A stretch of DNA of 64,000 nt from Ariolimax columbianus. Taxonomy: Eukaryota > Mollusca > Gastropoda > Stylommatophora > Arionidae. Where the stretch lies: contig JAVGWX010000011.1 in the NCBI GenBank assembly GCA_036924085.1, positions 18,805,264 through 18,869,263 on the forward strand. The letters run 5' to 3'. The notes under the pieces were generated by a model. The model did no database searches. It was not told the origin of the DNA and saw nothing but the letters and a program-made list of their open reading frames with translations. This document shows, piece by piece, positions 11,400-22,149 of the stretch. Each line of letters opens with the position of its first letter. Within the stretch, counting starts at the first letter, position 1. Position numbers and translations under genes: made by a program.

Positions 11400-12045
11400 C
11401 TTAACACTTGGATAGTAGATACTATGTAGAATATTATATCTCAGAGTTAGTCTGTTAACATAGTGATAGTAAATACTATGTTGGATATTAAATCCCAGTG
11501 TTAGATCAAATCTGTTGACATACAAATACTTTGATTATGCTATGTAGGACAATAAAGATAGATGTTAGTCTGCTAACATGGATACAGTAAAATGCTATGT
11601 AGGTCAATAAAGATAGATGTCAGTCTGCTTACATGGATACAGTAAAATGCTATGAAGAACAATAAAAATAAGTGTCAGACTGTTAACATGGATACAGTAA
11701 AATGCTATGTAGGACATAAAAGCTTGGTAAGGTCTGTTAATATGTTGCCCGATGGAAAGTAAGATTCTATGTAGGATGTTAAAGGTTATTGTCAGTCTTT
11801 TTATGTGCAAAATGTAAGATTCTATTTTTAACAGTAAGTCTCTGTGTAGGTCTTATAAACATGTGTATAGTATATTACTTAGGATATTAAAGATTGTTGT
11901 CAGTTGGTTAACATGTAGGCATCAAGATAACATGAGTTCACTAACAAATGGTGTCACTCTGTTATCAATGTGGAAAGTAAAATATTATATAGGACATTCA
12001 AATTCAACATTGGTCTCTTAGAAATTTGAATAGTAAGATATTATG
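11400..12045. repeat. Degenerate 55-60 bp tandem repeats, left arm (second block)
   Basis: About eleven diverged units of the GTCTGTTAACATG...TATGTAGGACA family, mirrored at about 44880-45530. Some units in this block vary the core (CTGCTAACATGGATACAGTAAAATGC). The 280 bp just before it (11125-11400) show nothing recognisable. Confidence 0.8.
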
Positions 12046-12240
12046 TTAGTTAGTTAGTTTTCTTTCCACTTGTGCCGTTTAGCGTCGTGGGGCGCTTGAG
12101 TCGCCTATCCTGTGCCAAGAGTGTTGCGTTGGTCAATGTGAGCCCTTGTCATTGCACAATATATCTGTCATCTATCCACTACCTCACGGCCTCCCCCTTG
12201 TTCTGTGGCCAGATCTACCAGCATTGTAAGCCATCAGTGG
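12045..12240 (-). pseudogene. LINE 3' end ('SAGRSGY' family), left-arm copy 3
   Basis: Only the last 200 bp of the family are present. They begin, in element orientation, at CCACTGATGGCTTACAATGC and end with AAAACTAACTAACTAA. It is inserted exactly in the satellite: the 56-bp array resumes on both sides, with GATGTAGGACATTCAAATTC directly abutting the truncated 5' end. The right-arm equivalent is 44680-44880. Confidence 0.65.
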
Positions 12241-12585
12241 AAGATGTAGGACATTCAAATTCAACATTGGTCTGTTAGAAATTTGGATAGTAAGATATTA
12301 TGCAGGACATTCAAATTCAACATTGGTCTGTTAGAAATTTGGATAGTAAGATATTATGTAGGACATTCAAATTCAACATCGGTCTGTTCGAAATTTGGAT
12401 AGTAAGATATTATGTAGGACATTCAAATTCAACATTGGTCTCTTAGAAATTTGGATAGTAAGATATTATGTAGGAAATTCAAATTCAGCATTGGTCTGTT
12501 AGGAATTTGGATAGTAAGATATTATGTAGGACATTAAAATTCAACATTCTTCTGTTAGAAATTTGGATAGTAAGATATTATGACC
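12240..12585. repeat. 56-bp minisatellite array, left arm
   Basis: Six nearly uniform units of 56 bp containing GACATTCAAATTCAACATTG, GTCTGTTAGAAATTTGGATA and GTAAGATATTATGTAG. They are far more homogeneous than the surrounding 55-60 bp repeats, so this is a recent local expansion. The mirror is 44285-44690. Confidence 0.92.
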
Positions 12586-12825
12586 ATGTCTCAAGGTCAA
12601 AGGGACTTGCAGATATCACACTACAGGGCACAGTTTAGAGCAAGGAAAGACGAGAATGTCCGAGAAAAGTATGGGAAGATTACATCTATGAATAGACTAG
12701 CCTACGACTCAAGGAGGCAAAAATAGCAACCACAGACAGAGAGGGATGGCCCAGGATTGTGGAGGTGTCAGCAGGAGTGCTCCAACAATCTCAAGAGATC
12801 ACAGGATGAACTGAACTGAACGGAG
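12585..12825 (+). pseudogene. RTE-like LINE terminal fragment, left arm (plus)
   Basis: The end of an RTE-like tail: R-E-C-P-R-K-V-W-E-D-Y, then LRLKEAKIATTDREGWPRIVEVSAGVLQQ, then the ATGAACTGAACTGAAC terminal repeat. It points toward the minus-strand fragment at 12944-13235, so two LINE 3' ends face each other 120 bp apart. The mirror is 44045-44285. Confidence 0.6.
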
Positions 12826-12943
12826 ACACTATGTAGGACAGTAAAGATCGATGTTGATCTGTTAAAATATGAATCGAAAGATTGAAAATGTTGAACAATA
12901 TTTCTCATGGTAGGTCTACCAACATGTGGATAATAAAGTACTA

Positions 12944-13235
12944 TTAGGTCAGGTCATACCGTAACCGGTGAGGTCGATGGGGCACACATGAAGACTTCAT
13001 CGCAACCCTACGCCACACTTCTCTGTCAGCGGCTGCTGCCTGTGCCTCTTCTGGTCGGAGATTGGTCCATTCTTTTATGTTGTCCTCCCACCTCTTTTTG
13101 GGACGACTTCTTTGTCGTCTACCTTGCACCTTTCCGTGCAGGATTGTATTTGCAAGACCATTTGTTCTCGATATGTGACCATGCCCAAATGAGTTTCCTT
13201 ATTTTGACAGTTGCCAAGAGCTCTTCATAAAGCCC
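12944..13235 (-). pseudogene. RTE-like LINE C-terminal fragment, left arm (minus)
   Basis: The minus-strand 61-codon stretch 12944-13129 reads QGRRQRSRPKKRWEDNIKEW, TNLRPEEAQAAAADREVWRR and HRPHRLRYDLT. The preceding bases encode a GHISRTNGLANTI-like line. The element's 3' terminus is the GGTATGACCTGACCT end. The same C-terminus, more diverged, is found at 23.2-23.5 kb. The right-arm copy is 43625-43920 with the open stretch preserved. Confidence 0.7.
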
Positions 13236-13319
13236 TACACAGAATATTAATGCTCAGGTTTTGTCTGTTAACATGTGGATAATAAGATAATTGGTAGGAA
13301 AGTAAAGTTCAGTTTTGGT

Positions 13320-13680
13320 CTACATCTTAGGACATGTAGATAGCGAAATACTATCTAGGACATGTGGATAGTGAAATACTATATGGGACATGTGGATAGT
13401 GAAATACTATATAGGTCATGTGGAGAGTGAAATACTATATAGGACATGTGGATAGTGAAATACTATCTAGGTCATGTGGATAGTGAAATACTATCTAGGA
13501 CATGTGGAGAGTGAAATACTATCTAGGTCATGTGGATAGTGAAATACTATATAGGTCATGTGGATAGTGAAATACTATAAATGTCATGTGGACAGTGAAA
13601 TACTATCTAGGTCATGTGGATAGTGAAATACTATCTACGTCATGTGGATAGTGAAATCCTATCTTAGTATCTAGTTCATG
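13320..13680. repeat. 28-bp minisatellite array, left arm
   Basis: About 12 units of 28 bp: GTCATGTGGATAGTGAAATA plus CTATCTAG. Units vary at GGATA/GGAGA/GGACA. The mirrored array (43270-43555) is shorter by two or three units. No spacers separate the repeats, so this is not a CRISPR-like array. Confidence 0.92.
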
Positions 13681-13689
13681 TGGAGCTTG

Positions 13690-14510
13690 TGATGGTGAAT
13701 CTCAATGGAGCTCCACTGCCACAAGTTAAACCTACTAAAGCCATCAATAAATACTACTTCAGTGCTAAAACTACCAAGCATATTTAGGACACGAACGCCA
13801 TGCCTCTAATAGCAATACATTTTTTCTTATTAAGAAAAAGGCTAATACTGTTTAAGTAATACAATATATTTTGGTTTGGTACGCATTGTTATGTAGAAAT
13901 AGCGGTGAATTAGTGCGTTGTTAAAAAATCTTGAGCCACTCTAAAAGAGTTACAGCCATGTTCATGGCCCATAGCAAGGATGAGCTATTTTTTTACCAAA
14001 ATTCAAAGCTGTTCTGTGGATTTTGCTAATTTAGGCAACTCTTTCCACGAGCAATTGTTTTCTCAGCTGTACGCAGTCAAATTAAAGAGGCAAAAAATAC
14101 CAGTGGTTATGTTTTTTAAATCACAATAAAAAGTTTAATAAATAAACATATCTGTATCTTATTATACATCAATGTGAAGGCAAATGGACCATCTACTAGA
14201 TAAAGAAGATTGCAAAGCAATGCATAAAGTACTTTAGAAGAAACAGTAAAAAATATTAGAGGCAATGAAAAAAAATATTTAAATATTCAGTGACATATGG
14301 TACCCTTACTCTTCACTATCTCAGCATATGCAATGCCCATCCTCTTTTTGCTTATATTAATTAGTTCACATTCCAATTAGTGAAGTCCAGGCCAAACTTG
14401 AAGGTAATACATCTGACAGAAGTGAAGATATGACAAATTTACCAAAGATGATGTCGACGTTGAAAATATTGACGAAAATATTCAAAAATGTAAAAAACTA
14501 TATGCACTGC
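13690..14510. other. Region 3' of the transposase, left arm
   Basis: AT-rich sequence with no open frame of note. It is mirrored at about 42430-43260 and probably includes the 3' flank of the piggyBac-like element. I looked for a TTAA-flanked terminal inverted repeat and could not pair one with the other side. Confidence 0.4.
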
Positions 14511-14521
14511 ACACTGTGACT

Positions 14522-16330
14522 TTATGCTTTATGGAAGGCCTCAAAGCAATCCTTGGGGTGTAAGTGAGGCTGATTTGTACATCCCAAGCAGATGAAATGT
14601 GTACGCTTGCGTTCTGTGGGAGTGGCACAGACGACACAATTTCTGTCTCTTTTCGAATACGAGATGATGTGTCTGTCTCTTTTCGAATACAAGATGATGT
14701 GTCTTTTGTCTTGGAGGGGTTCCAAGGGGTTTGCAGCGGGTTGTCTGCCAGGCTTTCTTGGAGCATCATCTACTTCAGGAACTGTTGCAGCAGCATGATG
14801 TGTGAGCTGAGTCACAAGTTCTCACTTGAACTTCTTCAGGCTCAATCGCTTAGAGCCAGCTTCACGAGTCAAAGTGTGAAGAATGAAAGCGTTGACTTGA
14901 GTGACTTCAAGTAGCCAATAAAACACCTTCTTCCACCATTTTATTGTTCTCCTTTCAAAGGTGCAATAATAGGTGACCTTCTGATTCAAAGTATCGCACA
15001 CATTCATGCACATGTTGTACTTCTGAATCATTGATGGCTTATCAACATCCTTGACTCGTGTTGTCTCAACAACTGCATCTGTTCTGACCATGAGGACACT
15101 CTTCTTTGCCTTTTTGTCCCTAAATCCAACACACATTATTGTTTCATGCTGATTCTGAAACCAACGCATCTCACGGTACGGAAGATTGAGGGTCTTCAAC
15201 TCCAGAGCAAAGCCAACACGATTGACATTGAGTGTGCCAGTATAATACTGACGACGATCAAGAAGATAATCAATTAGAACACGAGTCGTGTAGAAGCGAT
15301 CTGCAAAAATCTTGTGTCCCATGCCAACGTAAGATAACAATGTGTCAAAAACTTTGACAGCAGGACTTAATGCAGGGTCTGCATCGGGGTTGTAAAATGT
15401 TTCAGTACCAAAATAAGTAAGTATATTGTTCACATATCCCGTTGCCGAGTCAAAAAGGCCAATCGTTTTTATGTGGTACTTCTGGGGTTTTGCAGCATTA
15501 TACTGCTTGAACTTCCATCTGCCTTTGAACCCTATCACCATCTCATCTATACTCAAATCCAGATATGGATAGAATGCTGCTCGGTACTTTCTCAGGAGAA
15601 GATTTATGAATGGCTCGATTTTATCTTTGCTATCAGCACTTTTGTCACCTGCATGCATCATTGTATAGAATATATCCTGAAAACGGTTACGAGGAAACAT
15701 TGAGTGGTACCATGGTGTGTACAATTCAGGCGGCAAAGACCAGTAGTCAGGAATCTCTGGCCGTCTATCAATGCCGATATTGATAATAACGGCAAGAAAT
15801 TTATCAAGCTCATAGGGAGTAATGTCAACCCAACGGGAGTACACTGAGCGACGAAGAGATGGAGTGTTGATTGTAATTTTCTTCCGAGCATATGCATTTA
15901 TAGAAACAACAAGTAATGTCTTGACTTCTTGATCAAACAGTGCTGAAAAGCACTAATTGCTGTTGACTGCCCTGTAAGACCTGACTCAGGAGACACACCT
16001 GGTTCTTGCTTAGGAATAAATCGGAAAGCATTTTTTGTGGAACCTTCACTGACTTCATGCCACTCATCTCTTTCTACTGGGGCACTTCTGTGACTTCTAC
16101 TCTTTATCTAAGTTGCAGAGTTCACATTTCCTGCTCTACCTTTTCCAGCAACTAGATTTATATTTGATCTCGGACGTTTTGTGGCCGAAGGCTCAGTATC
16201 AAAATCATTTTGACAACTAGAACTAGCTGTGGGCGTGGCAGCAGGGTCTTGATGGTCGTGATAGTCATCATCTACCAATTCAATGTAACTGTTCTAATCA
16301 ATGTCACTGGTCAGCATCTACTTCTACATC
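14522..16330 (-). pseudogene. piggyBac-like transposase pseudogene, left-arm copy
   Basis: A DDD cut-and-paste transposase that would act on TTAA sites. The minus-strand open part 14822-15844 (340 residues) has the family order: EL-D-K-F-L-A-V-I-I, then PDYWSLPPELYTP, MFPRNRFQDI, LSIDEMVIGFKGR (first Asp), GLFDSATGY (second Asp) and KIFADRFYTTR (third Asp). The terminal Cys-rich domain (NCVVCATP, FICLGC, LHPKDCF) continues in the open frame 14522-14815 after a TGA at 14822-14824. The right arm has CGA there, suggesting a C-to-T change. Upstream, a TAG at about 16108-16110 and a frameshift near 15938 separate the acidic N-terminus. Both of those are shared with the right arm. A 30-bp in-frame duplication (YSKRDR repeated) is private to this copy. 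Confidence 0.92.
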
Positions 16331-16639
16331 ACTACTGTCAGTCAGTATCATACATAGATTATTCTATCAAAATCCTCGCTTGATCGGCTGTCACACGGGT
16401 GGGACGATGATTAGCTTAAGGAGCTAGTTCCATTCTTGCTTGTTTACGTTTAGCAGCACATAAAAAACACTTCAGAAATACAAGTTAAATCGATAAAAGA
16501 AAGGTCTAAGCTGGAATAATTCACTATCAAAACTGACGCTGTTATTGTAGTAAACCGGAAGGATAAAAATAGATACTGAAGGATGTAGTTGTAAAACTAG
16601 AAATACGAACATTAACGAAACAACTCACACGGCGCAGGG

Positions 16640-16790
16640 TACGGCGAATCGGCTCTGTTTCAGCCTGTTATCCAGGATCATCGCGTGGAGGTGTAGACGG
16701 GTCTTGGCAGCTCTGGTTCGCTGGCCCTGACGCTAGCAGTCAGCTATGGGTCGCTGACCGCTGCAGCTCATGCGCTGCATACCGGAAAAT
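16640..16790 (-). repeat. Single-unit version of the 33-bp minisatellite context, left arm
   Basis: Contains CAGCCTGTTATCCAGGATCA, GGTCTTGGCAGCTCTGGTTC, GCTGGCCCTGACGCTAGCAG, then one TCAGCTATGGGTCGCTGACC unit and CTCATGCGCTGC. The identical left and right flanks enclose about 18 units at 23.9-24.5 kb. It looks like an unexpanded paralogue of that array. The mirrored copy is at 39925-40035. Confidence 0.8.
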
Positions 16791-16797
16791 TGAGACG

Positions 16798-17040
16798 CTA
16801 GTCTAGCAAGGCACAACATACTGACCAGGATGTCGTATCAGGGTCAGGCACAATACACTGACCAAGACCACAATCTCTCTTCCATGTAGCGTTTCCTGAA
16901 AACTGGCCGTTTTCAGGCAGTCTGGCTGACGAGGTGTGATCTCCGTAATAGTGAGCGCAACGCAGATGAAAAACCGCCAGGAAGGCAACCTTCATCGGCA
17001 TGACAGGAATGGGACGAACGCTACCACAACCTGCCACTTA
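16798..17040 (-). other. Unidentified dispersed repeat X, left arm (minus copy)
   Basis: A 79-codon open stretch with no recognisable domain. Its DNA (CGCTCACTATTACGGAGATC and ACTGGCCGTTTTCAGG-like phrases) resembles 17940-18120 on the plus strand. Both are followed by the CTGACC...GGTCAGTATGTTGTGCC motif that forms the 38-bp array. So it is one end of a small, diverged inverted pair that flanks the LINE insertion at 17105-17724. The right-arm copy is 39657-39896. Confidence 0.5.
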
Positions 17041-17093
17041 ACACTCTTTTCAAGGCGCACAAAAGAGTAAACTTACTCACTGTGGGCATTGAA

Positions 17094-17735
17094 CAACAAC
17101 ATCCTCCTTCTTCTTCATCGTATGCTGTCAGACGTCAACTTAAATTTGTTCTAAGAAAGTAGTGGCCATCCTGAGGCTGTCGACACTGCCATAGAGCTTG
17201 TCTAGTGTTGGCACTGGTGATGGGCACATGTGCCTTCTCTGGTCCTCGTATGTCGGGCGATTTTGCAGCAAATGTTCAGGAGTCATTTTCCCTGTACCAC
17301 AAGTGCATTCATCAGTAGCACCTATCTTCAGTTTATTGAATAGATGGTACCTTAGTCTGTTGTGGCATGTGCGGAGTCTGAAGACCACTACCTGCTCTCT
17401 TCTGTTCAACTGGTAGTAGGCATCATTTTTTTGTGTAGCCAGCATGCTCTTTTTCCCACGTCCATGTATCTGGCCCTAATAAGCCTTTTGGATTCTTCGT
17501 AAGTCACACTAGAATCTGGATGTGGTAGTCTTGTACCTTCCTTTACCAGTCTGTCTGCCTCCTCGTTGCCTTGGATGTTACAGTGGGATGGAACCCACTG
17601 TACCACTACAATTTTGGGTGTAGACTGCTGGCATAGTTTACAATGTACTACTCTTACGTCATTATGTTCTGTATTTTTCTGGCTTTTTAGTGCTGTAACC
17701 ACGGACAGGGCATCTGTAAACAAGCAACAACATCC
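17094..17735 (-). pseudogene. RNase H LINE fragment (family A, (GAA)n tail) with 11-bp target duplication, left arm
   Basis: Minus strand: [38 protein letters not shown], then a frameshift near 17440, then [20 protein letters not shown] and DECTCGTGKMTPEHLLQNRP (last zinc Cys changed to Arg). The element ends in a GATGAAGAAGAAG tail. It is bounded by CAACAACATCC at 17094-17104 and 17725-17735, a perfect 11-bp target-site duplication. It is 5'-truncated inside RNase H. The right-arm copy has the same frameshift and the same duplication. Confidence 0.9.
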
Positions 17736-17739
17736 AGTC

Positions 17740-18970
17740 GCACATTTCCGTTATTCGTTCAAAAAGTACTCCTGTCTCAAAGCTGTAATTCAGTTACAAG
17801 CTTGTAAACGGGTATTTCATGCTAAAAATAAGTAAACTGGACCGCTCCGCACTGATTGGTGAATGATGTGTAATGTATTGTTGGATGCCCGTGATGAATT
17901 GCGTTACTATTTGGTGAGCCTGACGGTCGTTGGGTGGCGTGTTGCAATATCTTTCTTTACCTACCGAGTGTGCTGATGAAGGTGGATTGTAATCCTCCAG
18001 AATATTACGCTCACTGCTACGGCGATCACGTTGCTTACTACATCGTTAGCCAGTTGGAGACAGCCTGTTTTCGAGGAGAACTGCATGGAAGTGGGGGTGG
18101 GGGGGGGGGAGGTCCTTCGTCAGTGTGTTTACAAGACCCTAATTAACATTGTCTGATCAGTATGATTTACCTGATCCTGGCTAACATTGTCTGATGGGAA
18201 TATATTTCCTGACCTTAATTAACATTGTCTGATGGGTATGTTTTACCTGACCTTAACTAACATTGTCTGATGGGCATGTTTTACCTGACTGGACGTAGGT
18301 CTCCTTTCCCCATGTACAATGTGTATTTGATGTTGTCATATTTCAGTGGCGATTCAATAAATATGTCGTTTTCCTGTCAAACAAATGGAAAGAATCTACT
18401 TCATTATTAAATGATGAGTTTGAAGAGCACATTCATGTCTTTGGAGAATATGACAGTATTATTATATATCTACTTCTGCAAGAGGCTAATATGGCTCATT
18501 TGCATGATGACATCCAAGAACCTAAAAAGATAAATCCACTTTCACACAAAACTAATTTACTATAAATATATCAAAATTCGCGTTAACAAATTCACTTTTA
18601 CATAAAACTGGTCTTTTATAACAGTGTAGTAACAATATGCCGAGAGATGATTATTTTGAGAGACAGCTATGTGTGTAGCAACGGTAAGGCCGAAACTTGA
18701 TGTTTTGACAGAGATCTTAGTGTAATAACTGTGTGGCCCAGACTTGATTGTTTTGGCAGAGATATGTGTGTGGTAGATTAATTATATGATTTAATTTGTT
18801 TATTGTTGTTTGTGTTGGCAGAATTATAACTTTTAGAACACAAGTGAGACAAATTGTCGTATATTTTATCTTTTTAGTACTACTGGTCTACTAAAACAGC
18901 AATAACACGCAAACAAATTAAGCTAGAACCTTCAAACATTGTCACTTCCACAGAAACTAAGATAAAAACG
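17740..18970. other. Left-arm stretch with dispersed repeat X and a 38-bp mini-array
   Basis: 17940-18120 is the plus-strand relative of repeat X, ending in a G-run (about 18092-18110). 18130-18300 holds four units of a 38-bp tandem repeat (CTAACATTGTCTGATGGGTA, TGTTTTACCTGACC). The right arm has five. 18300-18970 is AT-rich with no gene I can identify. Confidence 0.6.
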
Positions 18971-18989
18971 TTCAACCTCTCACAGCTGT

Positions 18990-19315
18990 CCACATACATT
19001 AAGCTAGAACCTCAAAATTCTCACTGCTGTACACATAAACCAAGCTAGAACATTCAAACCTTCGCCGCAGTTCATAGAAATTAGGCTATATAGGACATTC
19101 AAACTTTCACAGTAGTCCACAGAAATAAAGTTAGAACCTTCAAACGTTTACAGTAGTCCACATAAATCAAGTTAGAACCTTCAAACGTTCACAGTGGTCC
19201 ACAGAAATCAAGTTATAACCTTCAAACTTGCACAGTAATCCAAAGAAAGCAAGCTAGAACCTTCAAACTTTCACAGTAATCCCCATAAATCAAGCTAGAA
19301 CATTCAAACCCACAA
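18990..19315. repeat. 41-bp minisatellite array, left arm
   Basis: About eight units with AAGCTAGAACCTTCAAACTT and TCACAGTAGTCCACAGAAAT. Edge units are more diverged. The mirror is about 37345-37720. Confidence 0.88.
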
Positions 19316-19317
19316 TA

Positions 19318-19524
19318 GTGCCCATAAACAAAGAAACTTACTTGAGATACCAACAATTGCGACCACTCCCAGTATATGACCTAGTTAAGAATGACTGTAC
19401 ATATGTAGCTGATTCGAGCATCTATTACAAACGAAAATCTGTAGCAATGAAAAATGTGACGGCGAGTTCTGGCCGACTAATGACCCCGAGCCACGGTCTA
19501 GCTACTCGAAAAGTAAGAAGGTAG
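19318..19524 (+). other. Unidentified 68-codon open frame at the edge of the 41-bp array
   Basis: The open frame starts within the last array unit and is preserved without change in the right arm (37137-37343, minus). I recognise no domain. Composition and position suggest a chance frame in repeat-derived DNA. Identity between arms reflects the recent duplication rather than selection. Confidence 0.25.
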
Positions 19525-19639
19525 ACTTAACGTGTCAGTGAGCAGGTGTGTTAAGTTAGCTAGCTTTAACCGCATCCAGTTTACCCGCATTTGACGGCTT
19601 TTCTTTGGTGGTCACAAAGCCATTTTATATCTTATCCAA

Positions 19640-20140
19640 GTATCTCTAAATGTTGGCTTAATCTTATCCAAGTGTTTCTAGACGTAGACCTAATATTATT
19701 CAAGTATTTCTGGACGTAGACCTGATCTTATCCAAGTATCTGTAGATGTTGACCTAAATGTATCCAAGTATCTCACCACGTAGACCTAAACTTATCCAAG
19801 TATCTCTAGACGTAGACCTAATCTTTTCCAAGTATCTCTAGATGTTTACCTAATCTTATCCAAGTATCTCTAGACGTAGACCTAATCTTTTCCAAGTATC
19901 TCTAGACGTAGACATGATCTTATCCAAGTATCTCTAGATGTAGACCTAATCTTATTCAAGTATCTCTAGATTTTGACCTAATCTTATCCAAGTATCTCTA
20001 GACGTAGATCTAATCTTATCCAAGTATCTCTAAATGTTGACCTAATCTTATCCAAGTATCTCTAGATGTAGACATGATCTTATCCAAGTATCTCTAGATG
20101 TAGACCTAATCTTATCGAAGTATATCTAAACGCAGACCAC
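19640..20140. repeat. 32-bp minisatellite array, left arm
   Basis: About 15 units of 32 bp: ACCTAATCTTATCCAAGTAT then CTCTAGACGTAG. Variants are ATGTAG, ATGTTG, CATGAT. The mirrored coordinate sum is the same on both sides of the array (56661), so its length has not changed between arms. The mirror is 36525-37030. Confidence 0.93.
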
Positions 20141-20149
20141 ATTTTCATT

Positions 20150-20755
20150 TATCATACAGTGGATCTATGAACACTACCACACATGACAACGACAAGGTGG
20201 GCAGACTAGAAAAAAAGGGATAGAGACAAGAATTGCCACACGCTTCGACAGCCCTACAACAGCCAAGCAGCTCATACCAGCAAACAAAGAGACTTGTCTG
20301 AACAGATAGACCATGGGAAACACGGGGATGGAGATCACAAACGGTAAGCCCCAATCTAAATTACAGCAACAATCAACTCACATAGACAGAATCATAGTAC
20401 CATTTTCTGGCTGAGAACCAAACACATTCCACGTAACAAGCACCTGAACATAATCCAACCACAACACACACCACAGTGCCAACTGTGTACACACCCATAT
20501 GCCACAGTTGGTCATTATCTCTTTGATTGATTGGCGCTCAACGATGCTAGGAGAATGCTTCTTCCTATGAGGCCAGAAAAATGGAACACTATGTATGGTA
20601 CTAGACAACAACTAACACGCCCAGACACCAGTATATGACATTGGGCAAAAGGGTATGAGCATCGATGCTTCTGGAACCGTAACAAAGTCTGGTCAGGCAA
20701 AACATACTGATCGGACATGTTAGTCAGGGTCGGGTAAAATAAAAGTAAAACAACA
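20150..20755 (+). pseudogene. RNase H LINE 3' fragment (family C), left arm
   Basis: Plus-strand translation across frameshifts gives NDKVGRLEKKGIETRIATRF (end of RNase H), then WLRTKHIPRNKHLN, then QCQLCTHPYATVGHYLFDW, a C-x2-C-x8-H-x4 knuckle with the last Cys lost. It then continues LALNDARRMLLP. The sequence ends near AAACAACAACAAATTG, an A-rich 3' tail. The best minus-strand open frames here are shadows. The right-arm copy is 35930-36515. Confidence 0.5.
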
Positions 20756-20959
20756 ACAAATTGTAAGAAACATGCCTACTTCCAAATGAGCCAGACGACA
20801 CTTCATATCGGATCCACAACTAGGGGATTGCATATTACGTTTTGATTCGCATTATTATTTTATAAGTCTAGTGATATTGCGAGCTTAATATTTGAGTAGC
20901 AACATGTCACTTTTGTCGCTTTGTTTATTCACAAGGAAAAACAACTATGATGCTCTGTA

Positions 20960-21385
20960 TAAGTGCAATCTTACCTCTAACTCTACCATATAATCGATAT
21001 ACTACAGTAAACACAACATCTTACCTCTATGTCATAATATAAACGGTGTACAACAGAAAATACAAAATCTTACCTCTATCTCACCATATAATCGGTGTAC
21101 TACAGTAAACACAAAATCTTACCTCTACCACCATATAATCGGTGTACTACAGTAAACACAAAATCTTACCTCTAAGTCAACCATATAATCGGTGTACTAA
21201 AGTAAACACAAAATCTTACATCTATCTAACCATATAATCGGTGTACAACAGTAAACACAAAATCTGACCTCTAAGTCAACCATATAATCGGTGTACTACA
21301 GTAAACACAAAATCTTACCTCTACCACCATATAATCGGTGTACTAAAGTAAACACAAAATCTTACCTCTATGTCATCATACAATC
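20960..21385. repeat. 50-bp minisatellite array, left arm
   Basis: About eight units: ACAAAATCTTACCTCTAAGT, CAACCATATAATCGGTGTAC, TACAGTAAAC. It is clearly related to the 49-bp array on the far side of the LINE fragment at 21.42-21.73 kb. That fragment therefore appears to have split one ancestral array. The mirror is 35285-35705. Confidence 0.92.
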
Positions 21386-21419
21386 GAAAGGAAAGAATCG
21401 CAACCAATCACACAGACTG

Positions 21420-21730
21420 ACGCAGCACTATTGCTGAGGGTGTTAAGAGACAAGAGTCATCAAGAATAGATGAGGCCATCCAGAGACGCTTACTCTGCAA
21501 GTCAACTCACACCAGCACTTCTTCAACCCCGGTGGAAGGAGGTGTCTTATTTCCCTGTACAAAGTGCAACATACAATTCAAGGCTCAGATTGGCTTATTT
21601 AGCTATCTTTGAACTCATGCGAACAGTTTACAGTGAATGCTCGAACTCATGTGAACAGTTTACAGTAAATGCTGACAAAGTGGTACTCATCGATTACGAT
21701 GGACTAACAACAATCGCTGTAATACAGTAA
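21420..21730 (+). pseudogene. LINE zinc-finger tail inserted in the 49/50-bp array, left arm
   Basis: One plus frame reads LFPCTKCNIQFKAQIGLFSY, the C-x2-C-x3-F-x-AQIGL-x-S-H finger that closes many RTE-like LINE ORFs (final His changed to Tyr). It ends with ATCGATTACGATGGACTAAC, a typical 3' terminus. A 32-bp stretch (GAACTCATG...GTTTACAGT) is duplicated inside. The right-arm copy is 34930-35240. Confidence 0.6.
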
Positions 21731-22140
21731 ACACTAAATCTTACTTCTAACCCACTGTATGGTCGGTGTACTACAGTAAACACTAAATCTTACGTCTAAC
21801 CCACTGTATGGTCGGTGTACTACAGTAAACACTACATCTTACTTCTAACCCACTGTATGGTCGGTGTACTACTGTAAACACTAAATCTTACTTCTAACCC
21901 ACTGTATGGTCGGTTTACTACAGTAAACACTAAATCTTACTTCTAACCCACTGTATGGTCGGTTTACTACAGTAAACACTAAATCTTACTTTTAACCTAT
22001 TGTATGGTCGGTTTACTACAGTAAACATGAAATCTTACTTCTAACCCACTGTATGGTCGGTTTACTAGAATAAACACTAAATCTTACCTCTAACCCACCA
22101 TATGGTCGGTGCACTACAGTAAACACAAAATCTTATAAAA
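21720..22140. repeat. 49-bp minisatellite array, left arm (about 8-9 units)
   Basis: Unit: ACTAAATCTTACTTCTAACC, CACTGTATGGTCGGTGTACT, ACAGTAAAC (49 bp). The mirrored array at 34265-34925 has about 13-14 units. The mirror-coordinate sum changes by 245 = 5 x 49 across it. Confidence 0.95.
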
Positions 22141-22149
22141 AATATTTCC

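Noticed and set aside
13320..13680. CRISPR-like 28-bp repeat array (also the 32- and 33-bp arrays)
   Set aside because: Repeats are directly adjacent without unique spacers, no cas-like genes exist, and the DNA is eukaryotic.
14522..16450. An active piggyBac element with TTAA-flanked ends
   Set aside because: Stops and a frameshift disable both copies, and I found no matching terminal inverted repeats beside TTAA on the two sides.
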